A stretch of 64,000 nucleotides of DNA from Thermoplasmata archaeon (GTDB lineage Archaea; Thermoplasmatota; Thermoplasmata; Thermoplasmatales; Thermoplasmataceae): positions 59,038-123,037 of the forward strand of contig JAJYRA010000084.1 in the NCBI GenBank assembly GCA_021794355.1, written 5' to 3'. The notes beneath the pieces are model-generated. The model did not search any database. It was not told the origin of the DNA and saw nothing but the letters and a program-made list of their open reading frames with translations. Positions 17,242 through 25,509 of this stretch are shown one piece after another; the stretch's first letter is position 1, and every line of letters starts with the position of its first letter. The translations under genes and the position numbers were made by a program.

Positions 17242-18387
17242 TTATTCCTTGAACCATGAATATTTCCAGTAAAGAAGGATATCATATAACCCTTTTATTC
17301 CTCCGGCAACAAACAAAAGGGAAGTTGGAAGAAACTCAATTGCGAGGCCCCCCATGACTGGCCCGGGTATCTGGGAGGCTGAACGGGCACTGGTAAATAC
17401 GGAGTTTGCCCCAATTCTACTCTCCTTGGGAATGAACGTGTTGATGAAGCTATCCCTTGCTGGAACATCCATCTGACTGGTAGTTTGCCTCAGATAAAGA
17501 AAACCTTCACTCCAGATTAGGCTGTGGAGCACAGGCATCAGAATTAGAAATCCGTTGCTAATGATGTGAGTGAACACCATGGTTTTGATCAGACCGATGC
17601 TATTTTGAATTCTAGATGAAATGAGTATGGAAACTGCTGTCAATATGTTTACAATAAGAAAGATGAATCCAGCCGTGCTAAGATCAATGTTGTATACCAC
17701 CTTGAACCAGAGAGTGAGCATGGAAGTTGTGACTAGACCTCCACCTAAGGAATCCATGGAGAAAAGAAGAGTTAAATTTCTTATGTGACCCTTCATATCC
17801 TTAGATATTTCCCCGTTTACTTTCTTTTTTTCATAATATGGAAATGTTACTGAAAGGTATATTACCATCTGCACCACTGCAAGTAAAAGGTCTATTATGA
17901 ACAATTCATGAAAGGAAAGGGAGGTGTATGTGTAAAGAAGAAGTGAACCTATGGATGCTGCTCCATAGGACCCAAAATTATAGATTGAGAATGCCATGTT
18001 TTTGGATCTCTGCTCTGTTTCATAATGGCTGATAGTGTATTGTTCAATGGGCTGGTAGGCGGATAGGTCTCTGCCGCTGAGAGAGATTGCGCCAATGATT
18101 ATACCCATTACATAAAAAATAGGATTGTTGAGGATTATGAGTATCAAAAATCCCACTATGAGTAAGGCGGATAGAATCACAGATCTTATCTTCAGTGTGG
18201 AATTAATTCTGGAATATAGAAATACAAATATGGATGAGGATAAAAGGCTCAAAAATAATACAAATCCTATCTCAATGGCACTATAATGAAAGGAACTTAG
18301 ATAGTACGGTGAAGTAATGGCCATTGTCATGAAAATAAATGACCTTGTGGAATGGGTGAACGTTAGAAGTGTAGACTGAATACGCAT
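17242..18387 (-). CDS. Major facilitator superfamily transporter
   Basis: A 381-residue integral membrane protein with about 11-12 hydrophobic segments and the usual central basic loop (FPYYEKKKVNGEISKDMKGH). The N-terminal half has the MFS-like GRDLSAYQP segment. The substrate is unknown; a drug or organic-solute exporter is likely. A TATA-like TTTAAATAA (minus strand, about 18404-18412) lies about 20-25 nt before the ATG. CGCATTA is repeated at the start codon and 10 nt upstream of it, with an inverted AATGCG further up, so regulator binding is possible. Confidence 0.85.
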   Translation of the reverse strand: MRIQSTLLTFTHSTRSFIFMTMAITSPYYLSSFHYSAIEIGFVLFLSLLSSSIFVFLYSRINSTLKIRSVILSALLIVGFLILIILNNPIFYVMGIIIGAISLSGRDLSAYQPIEQYTISHYETEQRSKNMAFSIYNFGSYGAASIGSLLLYTYTSLSFHELFIIDLLLAVVQMVIYLSVTFPYYEKKKVNGEISKDMKGHIRNLTLLFSMDSLGGGLVTTSMLTLWFKVVYNIDLSTAGFIFLIVNILTAVSILISSRIQNSIGLIKTMVFTHIISNGFLILMPVLHSLIWSEGFLYLRQTTSQMDVPARDSFINTFIPKESRIGANSVFTSARSASQIPGPVMGGLAIEFLPTSLLFVAGGIKGLYDILLYWKYSWFKE

Positions 18388-18434
18388 TATTCCGCATTAC
18401 TTTATTTATTTAAAATGCGATTATGATTTTTAGA

Positions 18435-18780
18435 TTAATTTATCATTTGGTTATCTTTACCCCTGAAGAATGAGAATAGTGCCTCTACCGGTAGAATGCA
18501 CAGACTGACTAATAATACTGCCCTTATACCGCCAAAAAAGGATGATGTTACAGATGCACTAACACCTCTATTGAGTTCACCGGTACTGGCAAATCCTTCG
18601 TATGCCACATATCATGTCACGCTAAGAATTGCAATGGATGCGGAAATAATAAAACTCCCAGGCACCACTATGTTGGACGTGGTTCCCAAAAATCCCAATG
18701 ATAGTCCTTATGGGTCCCTTGGAAGAATTTGCCATAAATGCACCATTATAAGCAGGATCAGTTTGCTCTCCTTCTGCATG
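18435..18780 (-). pseudogene. Remnant of a second MFS-type transporter
   Basis: One minus-strand frame reads SLGFLGTTSNIVVPGSFIIS, then AILSVT, a TGA, then FASTGELNRGVSASVTSSFF and AVLLVSLCILPVEALFSFFR to a stop at 18435. This looks like the C-terminal end of a drug/H+ antiporter: alternating hydrophobic helices with a small-residue-rich loop. At least two in-frame stops (TAA near 18710, TGA near 18614) and no start show that it is decayed. The overlapping 103-residue plus ORF and 64-residue minus ORF are by-products of this remnant. Confidence 0.5.
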
Positions 18781-18971
18781 GCTCCACATTTTAGAATCCA
18801 TATTTAACTTAATCAAGAATAAAAATAACTCATTTCTTTTGTATACAGCTCAGTGAATTTTCATATGGAAAGTGAGAAGTTTTTTCCCCGTGTGGAATAA
18901 AGCTTTTCCCTTTTTGTTTTATCGGAGAACTATGCCGGAAATTGTCCGGTAGATTTTAATGGAATATAATT

Positions 18972-19211
18972 TCACCCGGTGGTCAAATTTGGCAATATGT
19001 TCGCTTTATTCATCATTTCATCATCGTATGCGTTATCAGACAATGAATCATTGAGAATTATCTCTATTGCCCTATCCACCAGTTTCATGATCTTGTTCTT
19101 TGCCATTCCCGGTTTCTTGAACAGTTTCCTGTATTTTGAAAATATTGATATAATATCCCGTTTTCTAAATACGACCCCAACATATTTTGGATTGGCCATG
19201 TTGTGAAACAT
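18972..19211 (-). CDS. Small basic protein of unknown function
   Basis: Up to 79 residues, with the start at ATG 19211 or ATG 19199 (MANPKYVG). It is charged and helical: KRDIISIFSKYRKLFKKPGM, then AKNKIMKLVDRAIEIILNDS. I do not recognise it. Support for it being real comes from a decayed homologue at 1304-1430 that keeps the LxDxAIE...SLxxNxY pattern. A strong palindrome lies about 39 nt upstream. An opposite-strand ORF (18979-19206) of similar length is hydrophobic and probably a shadow. Confidence 0.5.
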   Translation of the reverse strand: MFHNMANPKYVGVVFRKRDIISIFSKYRKLFKKPGMAKNKIMKLVDRAIEIILNDSLSDNAYDDEMMNKANILPNLTTG

Positions 19212-19249
19212 TGCCAGTGTTATCTCACTCTTTGCGAATATCTTCTATG

Positions 19250-19269
19250 TAGTACCTATCTAGGTACTA
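19250..19269. promoter_or_regulatory. 20-bp perfect palindrome, operator-like
   Basis: TAGTACCTA-TC-TAGGTACTA: 9-bp perfect arms with a 2-bp centre, just upstream of the small gene at 18972-19211 and about 137 nt before the ESCRT-III-like gene. Short-spacer palindromes of this kind are typical binding sites of dimeric winged-helix repressors. No matching second site was noticed in the window. Confidence 0.5.
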
Positions 19270-19406
19270 TACTAAAAAACCTTTCAATACACTGTGTTTT
19301 CCTCAAGAAATGATACAAAAATTGATAGTTTTCACGATGTTAGATCATCCCCGTAGCCAGAGAAGAAATGTTTAATTATGTGTAAAGCAATATATTTTGG
19401 GTTGAG

Positions 19407-20003
19407 ATGGCAATTAAATTAAGGAAAAGTGAGGATGACAAACAGTTTGAGACGAGGAGTAAAATCAGAAATTATAAGTCGCAATTGGATAGAGGCTTAA
19501 AAAAACAGCAGCAGCTAATGGCACAAGCAATTAATAATATTAAAAAGGCAGCAGCAATAAAGGATAAAAAGGGCATGTTAAACGCAGCTCAAAATGCAGT
19601 AAGAATTAAAAGTTCTGTTGAATATCTTAAAAGTTTCTTACTCTATCTTGACAATCTTGAAATAACCTTTGAGTTTGTATATAACGAGAGAAGGAACAGC
19701 GAAATCCTTATGGGTGCCAATAAGGAACTGAATAAAAGAATGCTTTCGGAAGAACAGGCAAGGCAGATCGAAAACAACATTCAGGCCATAAACCAGAAAA
19801 CGGAGGATCTGGAAAGAAGATTGGAAGATCAATTCGGAAATATCAATCAGAGCCTGGATGAGTTTGCCGCCAGGGGTGGAGAAAATGTGGATGAAGTCCT
19901 AGGAAGTGTGGTCGGCAACAAAAGCGAATCAAATTCCGAACAATCAAACAGTGAAATTGAGAATCTCATAAGTAAGATAATGGGTGAAGACACAAAGTCA
20001 TGA
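19407..20003 (+). CDS. ESCRT-III/Snf7-like helical protein (CdvB-like)
   Basis: 198 residues, almost wholly helical. The N-terminus is basic (MAIKLRKSEDDKQFETRSKI). A long helical hairpin follows (about 25-90): LKKQQQLMAQAINNIKKAAA, then KKGMLNAAQNAVRIKSSVEY and LKSFLLYLDNLEITFEFVYN. This basic hairpin with A-rich heptads matches the Snf7 core helices 1-2. An acidic second half (SEEQARQIENNIQAINQKTE...) leads through a Ser/Asn-rich linker to a C-terminal amphipathic helix EIENLISKIMGE, placed where ESCRT-III proteins carry their MIT-interacting motif. The MIT-AAA ATPase at 30106 is the natural partner. The family call is by pattern, not by search. Confidence 0.6.
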   Translation: MAIKLRKSEDDKQFETRSKIRNYKSQLDRGLKKQQQLMAQAINNIKKAAAIKDKKGMLNAAQNAVRIKSSVEYLKSFLLYLDNLEITFEFVYNERRNSEILMGANKELNKRMLSEEQARQIENNIQAINQKTEDLERRLEDQFGNINQSLDEFAARGGENVDEVLGSVVGNKSESNSEQSNSEIENLISKIMGEDTKS

Positions 20004-20006
20004 TTT

Positions 20007-22403
20007 TTAAAGTGTCAGTAGCCATCCAAAAAATATTTTAAAAGCTCTGTTTATTTCAGGTTCAAATGGAATCCTTAATATTCCTTCAATTTCTTGTGTT
20101 TCTGGCTTAATCTCATTTGATTTTGTCGTTTTTATCTTTATGATTGGTCGTATAAATATTGTACCAGAACTTAGATGAGAACTGATTATTTTCCTAGTTT
20201 CAGGCAAAATCATTACTGCATCCTTCGGGTTCTGACCTTCTAGATCAATGGAGCTATAGGGAAAATTGAACAAAACAAAGCAAAATTTTGGTTCTGGTAA
20301 ACCTTTCTTCCTGTTGTTCAGAATATTCTGGAGTATTCTTGCCACGTTGGCATCATATTCAGGAATGTTGGAGTATAAACTGTGATCTATGAAAACTGCA
20401 TAAGCCTTGCCGTTGCTCAGTTGTGTTCTTTTATACTCCCCCTCACCATGGAGCTTTTTTCCAGGCCAGTCTATAATTCTAAGATTACTGAACATGTTAC
20501 CATTTTTCTGTTTCATTTCTATAGAAATTACATTATTCTTGTCTTTTATTGATTTTTCAGGAAATTCTCCCATTACAACTATACTATGCATTAAATTTTC
20601 CATCGTTTCTATGCCTTCCCTAATATCCCATGTGTAATTGGTCTGTTCAGTTATGGAATCCAGAAAATTGAGAAAGAAAGAAAGAAATGTGGTTTTTCCG
20701 GAATTTTCAGGACCAACTAAATTGAGAGTGCTGAAGTTTTGGCTATCCACAAGATATTCCTCCCCATATTGATTTGTGCCTCTTGAAATCATTCTTTCTT
20801 CATAGCGCTTGTATGCAACCGTGGATTGCTCGTTCATAATATCAATCCTGATGGGGGTGGCAATCAGTGAGGCTACAAGTGATAGGATCAATATAGAAAA
20901 TAGGCTCATATAAAAATCCAGGGAATTTGTGTTCAGGATATTTCTATCCCTAAGGATCATATAACCTGTTAGAAACAGTGCTATAAATCCAGTCATCATT
21001 CCGCCTTTCCTTGTTCCAGGAGAGATAAAACCAGAAATGACGTACGAAACGACTAATAAAAATGTTAACAGAACAATGAAGATTAGAACGGAAATGAGGT
21101 TAATGTTCAAGGAGTTGCTGAAAACCAGTGTATCGCGGATAAAAACATTTCCAATCAGGGGAACTTTTCCATTTATGAAGATGAATAGTAAAATCACCAG
21201 GAACGATAAAAGTCCGGCTGATAGGAAGTTTAGAACTTCGTTCTTGATCTTTGAAAGCAACCCCTTTGAAAATACATAAGTGGTGGATACGTATAAAATA
21301 ATTATGGAACCCATTAGAATAAACTGCCTTAGTATTAGCAGGAAAAGTAAGTAATAAATGAGGTAGGGGAGTGAAAAAATAATACCCTGAATCCCAACAT
21401 TTAAAAAATTGAAGTTGTAAATGGAATAGATGACTGTAACAATTACGATAAGAATGGAAAAACCATTCAGGAATTTTTTACTTCCAGTGGCAGCGGTGTG
21501 CATTCCGAACTTTGAAGTTAAACCAATAATCAACGTAAGAAGTGGGATCAATAAAAGGAGATCAATGATGAATGATGAAAAACTTGTAAAGGATATGAGA
21601 TGGAAATTCCCCTCCTCTGATAGTGCAATTGATAAAATTATCATAACTGCTGCCGGACCTGAAGCATTTATCAGGAATGTGGGGTCTTTTTCTCTTACCT
21701 TGAATCGAAGTTGGTATCCCAGAGAAAGAAATAACAGCATTGAGACTGGAATCAGAACATAAAAGATTGAAGTGTATGAATAGGGAAGAACAGAATAGAA
21801 AATTTGAGATGAAAGGGTTATGAAAATTATTGACACATAAAATACTGCCGCGTATGGAACACGTATCCTTTTGTCCAAATCTATGAACTTACCCTGCAAA
21901 AATGAAAGAAATATGGAATTACTCATTCCATAATAGGCTAGTGCCATAAGGATAAGAAAGAATAAAAATGTGGTGCCCTGTGAAGTGGAGTGTCCGGACA
22001 AACTATTTGATAAAACAAGGAATATCTTCAGGAAAAGGAATATAAAAATAATTATGGCGGGCCTGATCGCTGATCTGTATAGTATCTGGGAGCTTTCATC
22101 TTTTCCTTTTCTAAAATCCGTTTCCCTAATTCTGGAATATAATCTGGATTTTAAGAAAGTGATAATAAATAGGAAGAAAAAAACCTTGGAGTATGAAGGA
22201 ATGCCAATGTGCGAATCGATTCCAAATAGGGTTTCAATGGAACCTAAGGAGGAGAAGTTAAGGCTTACACCCTTAGAGTTGATGAACAGAAGAGATGTTA
22301 GAAAAAACAAAAGGAAAAATATGGGAAAAAGAACCGTGTTTAAAATAAATAGGGCGTTGAAATTCGTTTTTTGTATCCTTGAATCCGCCCCTGGATTGAT
22401 CAA
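20007..22403 (-). CDS. Polytopic membrane protein with degenerate GTPase domain
   Basis: 798 residues from TTG 22403, 1 nt after the previous stop. Residues 15-520 hold about 14-16 hydrophobic helices. The C-terminal cytosolic part is a P-loop GTPase-like domain: G1 GPENSGKTTF (564-573) and a switch II variant IDWPGKK (D645-G648). Where NKxD should be there is only LFNFPYSS (about 711-718), so guanine specificity looks lost. It resembles the C-terminal domain of the GTPase at 25506 and likely pairs with it as an inactive subunit. It is last in a four-gene overlapping operon and ends 3 nt from the ESCRT-III-like gene. Confidence 0.65.
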   Translation of the reverse strand: MINPGADSRIQKTNFNALFILNTVLFPIFFLLFFLTSLLFINSKGVSLNFSSLGSIETLFGIDSHIGIPSYSKVFFFLFIITFLKSRLYSRIRETDFRKGKDESSQILYRSAIRPAIIIFIFLFLKIFLVLSNSLSGHSTSQGTTFLFFLILMALAYYGMSNSIFLSFLQGKFIDLDKRIRVPYAAVFYVSIIFITLSSQIFYSVLPYSYTSIFYVLIPVSMLLFLSLGYQLRFKVREKDPTFLINASGPAAVMIILSIALSEEGNFHLISFTSFSSFIIDLLLLIPLLTLIIGLTSKFGMHTAATGSKKFLNGFSILIVIVTVIYSIYNFNFLNVGIQGIIFSLPYLIYYLLFLLILRQFILMGSIIILYVSTTYVFSKGLLSKIKNEVLNFLSAGLLSFLVILLFIFINGKVPLIGNVFIRDTLVFSNSLNINLISVLIFIVLLTFLLVVSYVISGFISPGTRKGGMMTGFIALFLTGYMILRDRNILNTNSLDFYMSLFSILILSLVASLIATPIRIDIMNEQSTVAYKRYEERMISRGTNQYGEEYLVDSQNFSTLNLVGPENSGKTTFLSFFLNFLDSITEQTNYTWDIREGIETMENLMHSIVVMGEFPEKSIKDKNNVISIEMKQKNGNMFSNLRIIDWPGKKLHGEGEYKRTQLSNGKAYAVFIDHSLYSNIPEYDANVARILQNILNNRKKGLPEPKFCFVLFNFPYSSIDLEGQNPKDAVMILPETRKIISSHLSSGTIFIRPIIKIKTTKSNEIKPETQEIEGILRIPFEPEINRAFKIFFGWLLTL

Positions 22404-22404
22404 A

Positions 22405-23832
22405 TTATAACCTGTGTTTTATGTTTTCAGCTATTTCAATAACCGATTCCATTTCCACCTTAGTTATTTTTTCCGTACCCTTGAGAGAGAAATTTACGGA
22501 GAGTGCAGATAAGCGATTTTCCATATTCTCATCCCCCTTCACGTAATTTTTTAACTCTTCCAGTGCATTGACCACCTTTCTGACATCCATTGTCTGTATG
22601 TCCTTAATAAGCATATCCACATTGTTTTCTCTTCTGCTTGACCCCAAATTCTTATCTTCAACCTTTGGTGTTTCACCTGTTGTGTTATTGGATTGCACCG
22701 AGGGTGGAGCTGCTTCTACTTTACTAAACTTTCGTTCAAACATTCCATCCACCTGCAACTCACCCCTCCACTGATCGGAGGCTTCAAGCAGAACTGTTCC
22801 TCTTAAGTGTCCGCTCCCTTCGGGTATTAATCGGGTCTCCATTTCCTGATAATCATTAATTTTTAGGTTGGATAGGGAAATTATGGGTTGACCAATAAGA
22901 TCAAAGGCACCCATCAGACCGTTCAGGTTAATTCTTAAGGTACTCATATCAACTATGGGTCTTATCTTGAATATGATGGAAAATTCCTCACCTTCCCTCA
23001 TTGTTCCCGAGAGAGAATATGATACGGACCTCGTTACGTAATTAGAAGGTTCCTTTGTTGAATCAATTATGGAGAATATGGTATCCCTCACCATATCATT
23101 TAGATATGCAAAATTCCCGTTGTGCTTGAACTTTATCATATAATCAGGAACTTCCAGCTCAGAAAGGTTAATTTTTTCTTCATTGTTTGCGTATTTAATC
23201 AGGTCATTTATTACATTTAAATCCTTCACCCTGGAACACATCAATACCACAAGTCCCTTTATTTGTGAATTAGATGAAGATAGAAGCTCCAATAATTGCT
23301 TTTCATATTTCTTAAATATGGACTTTCTATAAACGCAGGATTCCAGAAGAAATATACCGGATGTTACAGATAGATCTGATGAAGCAGATCCCATGTTATT
23401 AACTGCTTCCTCAGCGTACATTTCAAGGTCATCCTTCCAGTTTTTCTTGATATATCGACTCAGTTCCAGAAATCCTTTAGATTTATCCTGTTCATTTTCA
23501 GAATTCAGGAGTAATTTAATGGATTCCAGCTTCTGATCTCTCTTTTTTTCATCGGCCTCATTCTCAAATTTTTTAAGTGTATTTTCAAAGTACGTTAGAT
23601 TCTTCTTATCGACTTTCTTTGTTTCCAACACCCCTCTCATGGAGATTATGAGATTTGAGAGTAAATTATCCTGATATGGATTCAAGAGGGTCGATTCGAC
23701 AAGTGTTCTTATGTATTTTATACTGTTCTTTTCAACGGGAGTAATATCACTTCTTTTTTCAATTCTTTTGCACTCTTTAAACAGCTTTTTAGCAACTTCT
23801 ATTTTTGACTTTATATTGTTATCCTTCAACAT
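22405..23832 (-). CDS. Alpha-solenoid plus beta-sandwich protein
   Basis: About 475 residues. ATG 23832 is preferred over ATG 23838 because the GAGGTGA made by the upstream stop lies 6 nt before it. Residues about 1-250 are paired helices of HEAT/ARM style (KLLLNSENEQDKSKGFLELS, QLLELLSSSNSQIKGLVVLM). About 265-375 switch to beta-strands (SVSYSLSGTMREGEEFSIIF, RGTVLLEASDQWRGELQVDG). A disordered Pro/Ser/Asn linker follows, then a C-terminal helical piece. The family is not recognised. The solenoid-then-sandwich order recalls coat-protein adaptors, though only as architecture. It sits between GAP1 and a GTPase in one operon. Confidence 0.6.
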   Translation of the reverse strand: MLKDNNIKSKIEVAKKLFKECKRIEKRSDITPVEKNSIKYIRTLVESTLLNPYQDNLLSNLIISMRGVLETKKVDKKNLTYFENTLKKFENEADEKKRDQKLESIKLLLNSENEQDKSKGFLELSRYIKKNWKDDLEMYAEEAVNNMGSASSDLSVTSGIFLLESCVYRKSIFKKYEKQLLELLSSSNSQIKGLVVLMCSRVKDLNVINDLIKYANNEEKINLSELEVPDYMIKFKHNGNFAYLNDMVRDTIFSIIDSTKEPSNYVTRSVSYSLSGTMREGEEFSIIFKIRPIVDMSTLRINLNGLMGAFDLIGQPIISLSNLKINDYQEMETRLIPEGSGHLRGTVLLEASDQWRGELQVDGMFERKFSKVEAAPPSVQSNNTTGETPKVEDKNLGSSRRENNVDMLIKDIQTMDVRKVVNALEELKNYVKGDENMENRLSALSVNFSLKGTEKITKVEMESVIEIAENIKHRL

Positions 23833-23838
23833 CCACAT

Positions 23839-25509
23839 TCACCTCAGATGGAATCTTTTCCTGGAATTTGCTTCATCTTCATCCGGGCCTATCAACTTAT
23901 TGAGTATATCATCCAGGTCTGGTGGTAGCAGAATTTTCTTTTTCTTGATTCTTTTCTGAACCTGCATCAAAAGATAATACATTTTTTTCTGATCGAAAGC
24001 TTCATTATTTTCACCTATGAGGTGCAGAATGTTTTTTAATGAATCCAGATCATCGAATTTGTTCTCCGTAAGTGCTATGTCGAACATATCGAAAAGGTCC
24101 TTCCTTGCAAGTTCAAAGTCCTTTAGGATAGCCAGGCTACGAGAAAGTTTAATATAATCTGGATTTGTGGTCATGATAACTTTTGCCCAGGCTTTATAAA
24201 TGGAGGGAATAGCTGTGAAGATGCTTTTCCCCATATTTATGTTAGAATCTTCTTTCAAGAGTTCCCTGACAATTATATCATTAATCTTAACGGGATTTAC
24301 CGAACTGGCAGATTTGAGAAATTGAATCAGATTTCTTCCCCCGACCGAATGGGGATCAGATTTAATTAAAACAGGAATTAATCTCATCAACCTTTCATCA
24401 GAATCAGACCTACCTCTCAAGTCATCCAGATCCTTTTCCATGTAGTCGATCGCCGTATCTATGAGATCATCCCGGTATCCACTCTTCACAACGATGTCAT
24501 CTATAATATTATAATACTCGTCCCTTGTTCCGTAAGTGCCCATCTCTGCAACTTTAAATGCAGTGCTTATTGCCTGTGAAGGCTCGGCGTTCTTACATAT
24601 GGATTTAATTATTTTTGATATAAGGTAGTTTGATATCTTGGATCTATTTCCCATTGAAGGTACATCATATGCATTGCTGAACTCGTAGATTTTACCCGTT
24701 TCTATAAGCCTTAAATATTCATTTGAAACGGTTCTGATCAAGCTGTCTTCTCCGGGCAATATCACTTTTTTCAAAATGGGGTTGATCAATACCTGAGAGT
24801 TATTTTCAACTTTTGGCATGGTTCCCACCATATCAAAAATTAATTCATCTGATGGAGGAGTATAATCATAAGTTGAATATGTGAATACAATCCATGGTGG
24901 GAAAAGACTTTCGAGCGTGGAAATCTGTTTGAACATGGATATAAAATCTGGTGAAATAACTCCAACCTTGATCTCGTTCTGGAAGATGTTCAAGAATAAC
25001 CCATAAACTACATCCCGAGAGTATTCCTTGTTTGCCTGCGCCAGTAAATCTTCCCCATAGGATTCATCCTTAACATCGATTTCTATGTTAACAGTGGGTA
25101 AATCCATAAAATTTCCATTGGGTAACTTTAACTTGTCCAGATCCTTAACTGACGTTATTCCTTTCAGATGGTGCCTGTCCAGTTCTTCCAGATTTTTTCT
25201 TGCTCCAACGAAGTTGTTTTGGTCCAGTATAAGAAAGTGGCTATATAAAGCACCTTCTCTGCCATGAACATCCTTTCCTATATTTTTTACAAAATTCATT
25301 GCTACTTTCCCGGATGGTAAAAGCATAAGTCGCCTTCCTTCCTTAAACTTCAGGTTGTCCATCCCAAAGGGAAGGCTGTGCTTTTCAAGAAATCTAAAAT
25401 CATCCTCCACAAGGGCTGAACTACTGGAGATAAATTGAAAACCAGATTTTCCCCTGTTTTCTGCCCACCCGTAGAGGACCTGGTCAGCCGATACACTGTT
25501 TACGGTCAC
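23839..25509 (-). CDS. GTPase-associated protein 1 (GAP1-N2/GAP1-M type)
   Basis: 556 residues from GTG 25509, which overlaps the TGA of the upstream GTPase (GTGA). GGAG is 4 nt upstream. The N-terminus SADQVLYGWAENRGKSGFQF, followed by HGREGALYSHFLILDQNNF, has the pattern of the GAP1-N2 domain, named for its linkage to bacterial double-GTPase conflict systems. Residues about 165-280 (LFPPWIVFTYSTYDYTPP) fit the GAP1 middle domain. The rest is a helical repeat region. No enzymatic motif is seen; it is probably a scaffold or regulator of the two linked GTPases. Finding it with ESCRT-like genes in an archaeon is unusual. Confidence 0.7.
   Translation of the reverse strand: MTVNSVSADQVLYGWAENRGKSGFQFISSSSALVEDDFRFLEKHSLPFGMDNLKFKEGRRLMLLPSGKVAMNFVKNIGKDVHGREGALYSHFLILDQNNFVGARKNLEELDRHHLKGITSVKDLDKLKLPNGNFMDLPTVNIEIDVKDESYGEDLLAQANKEYSRDVVYGLFLNIFQNEIKVGVISPDFISMFKQISTLESLFPPWIVFTYSTYDYTPPSDELIFDMVGTMPKVENNSQVLINPILKKVILPGEDSLIRTVSNEYLRLIETGKIYEFSNAYDVPSMGNRSKISNYLISKIIKSICKNAEPSQAISTAFKVAEMGTYGTRDEYYNIIDDIVVKSGYRDDLIDTAIDYMEKDLDDLRGRSDSDERLMRLIPVLIKSDPHSVGGRNLIQFLKSASSVNPVKINDIIVRELLKEDSNINMGKSIFTAIPSIYKAWAKVIMTTNPDYIKLSRSLAILKDFELARKDLFDMFDIALTENKFDDLDSLKNILHLIGENNEAFDQKKMYYLLMQVQKRIKKKKILLPPDLDDILNKLIGPDEDEANSRKRFHLR

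Noticed and set aside
18496-18807. 103-residue plus ORF in the 18.4-19.4 kb gap
   Set aside because: The opposite strand carries transporter-like remnants, and this frame has no protein-like pattern.
18979-19206. 75-residue plus ORF opposite the small gene at 18972-19211
   Set aside because: It is the hydrophobic antisense of a basic protein that has a homologous fragment elsewhere; only the minus strand is supported.
20007-22403. A transporter or ABC-type permease because of its many helices
   Set aside because: The C-terminal domain has a GTPase-like G1 and DxxG layout with no ABC signature, and the gene is in a GAP1/GTPase operon.
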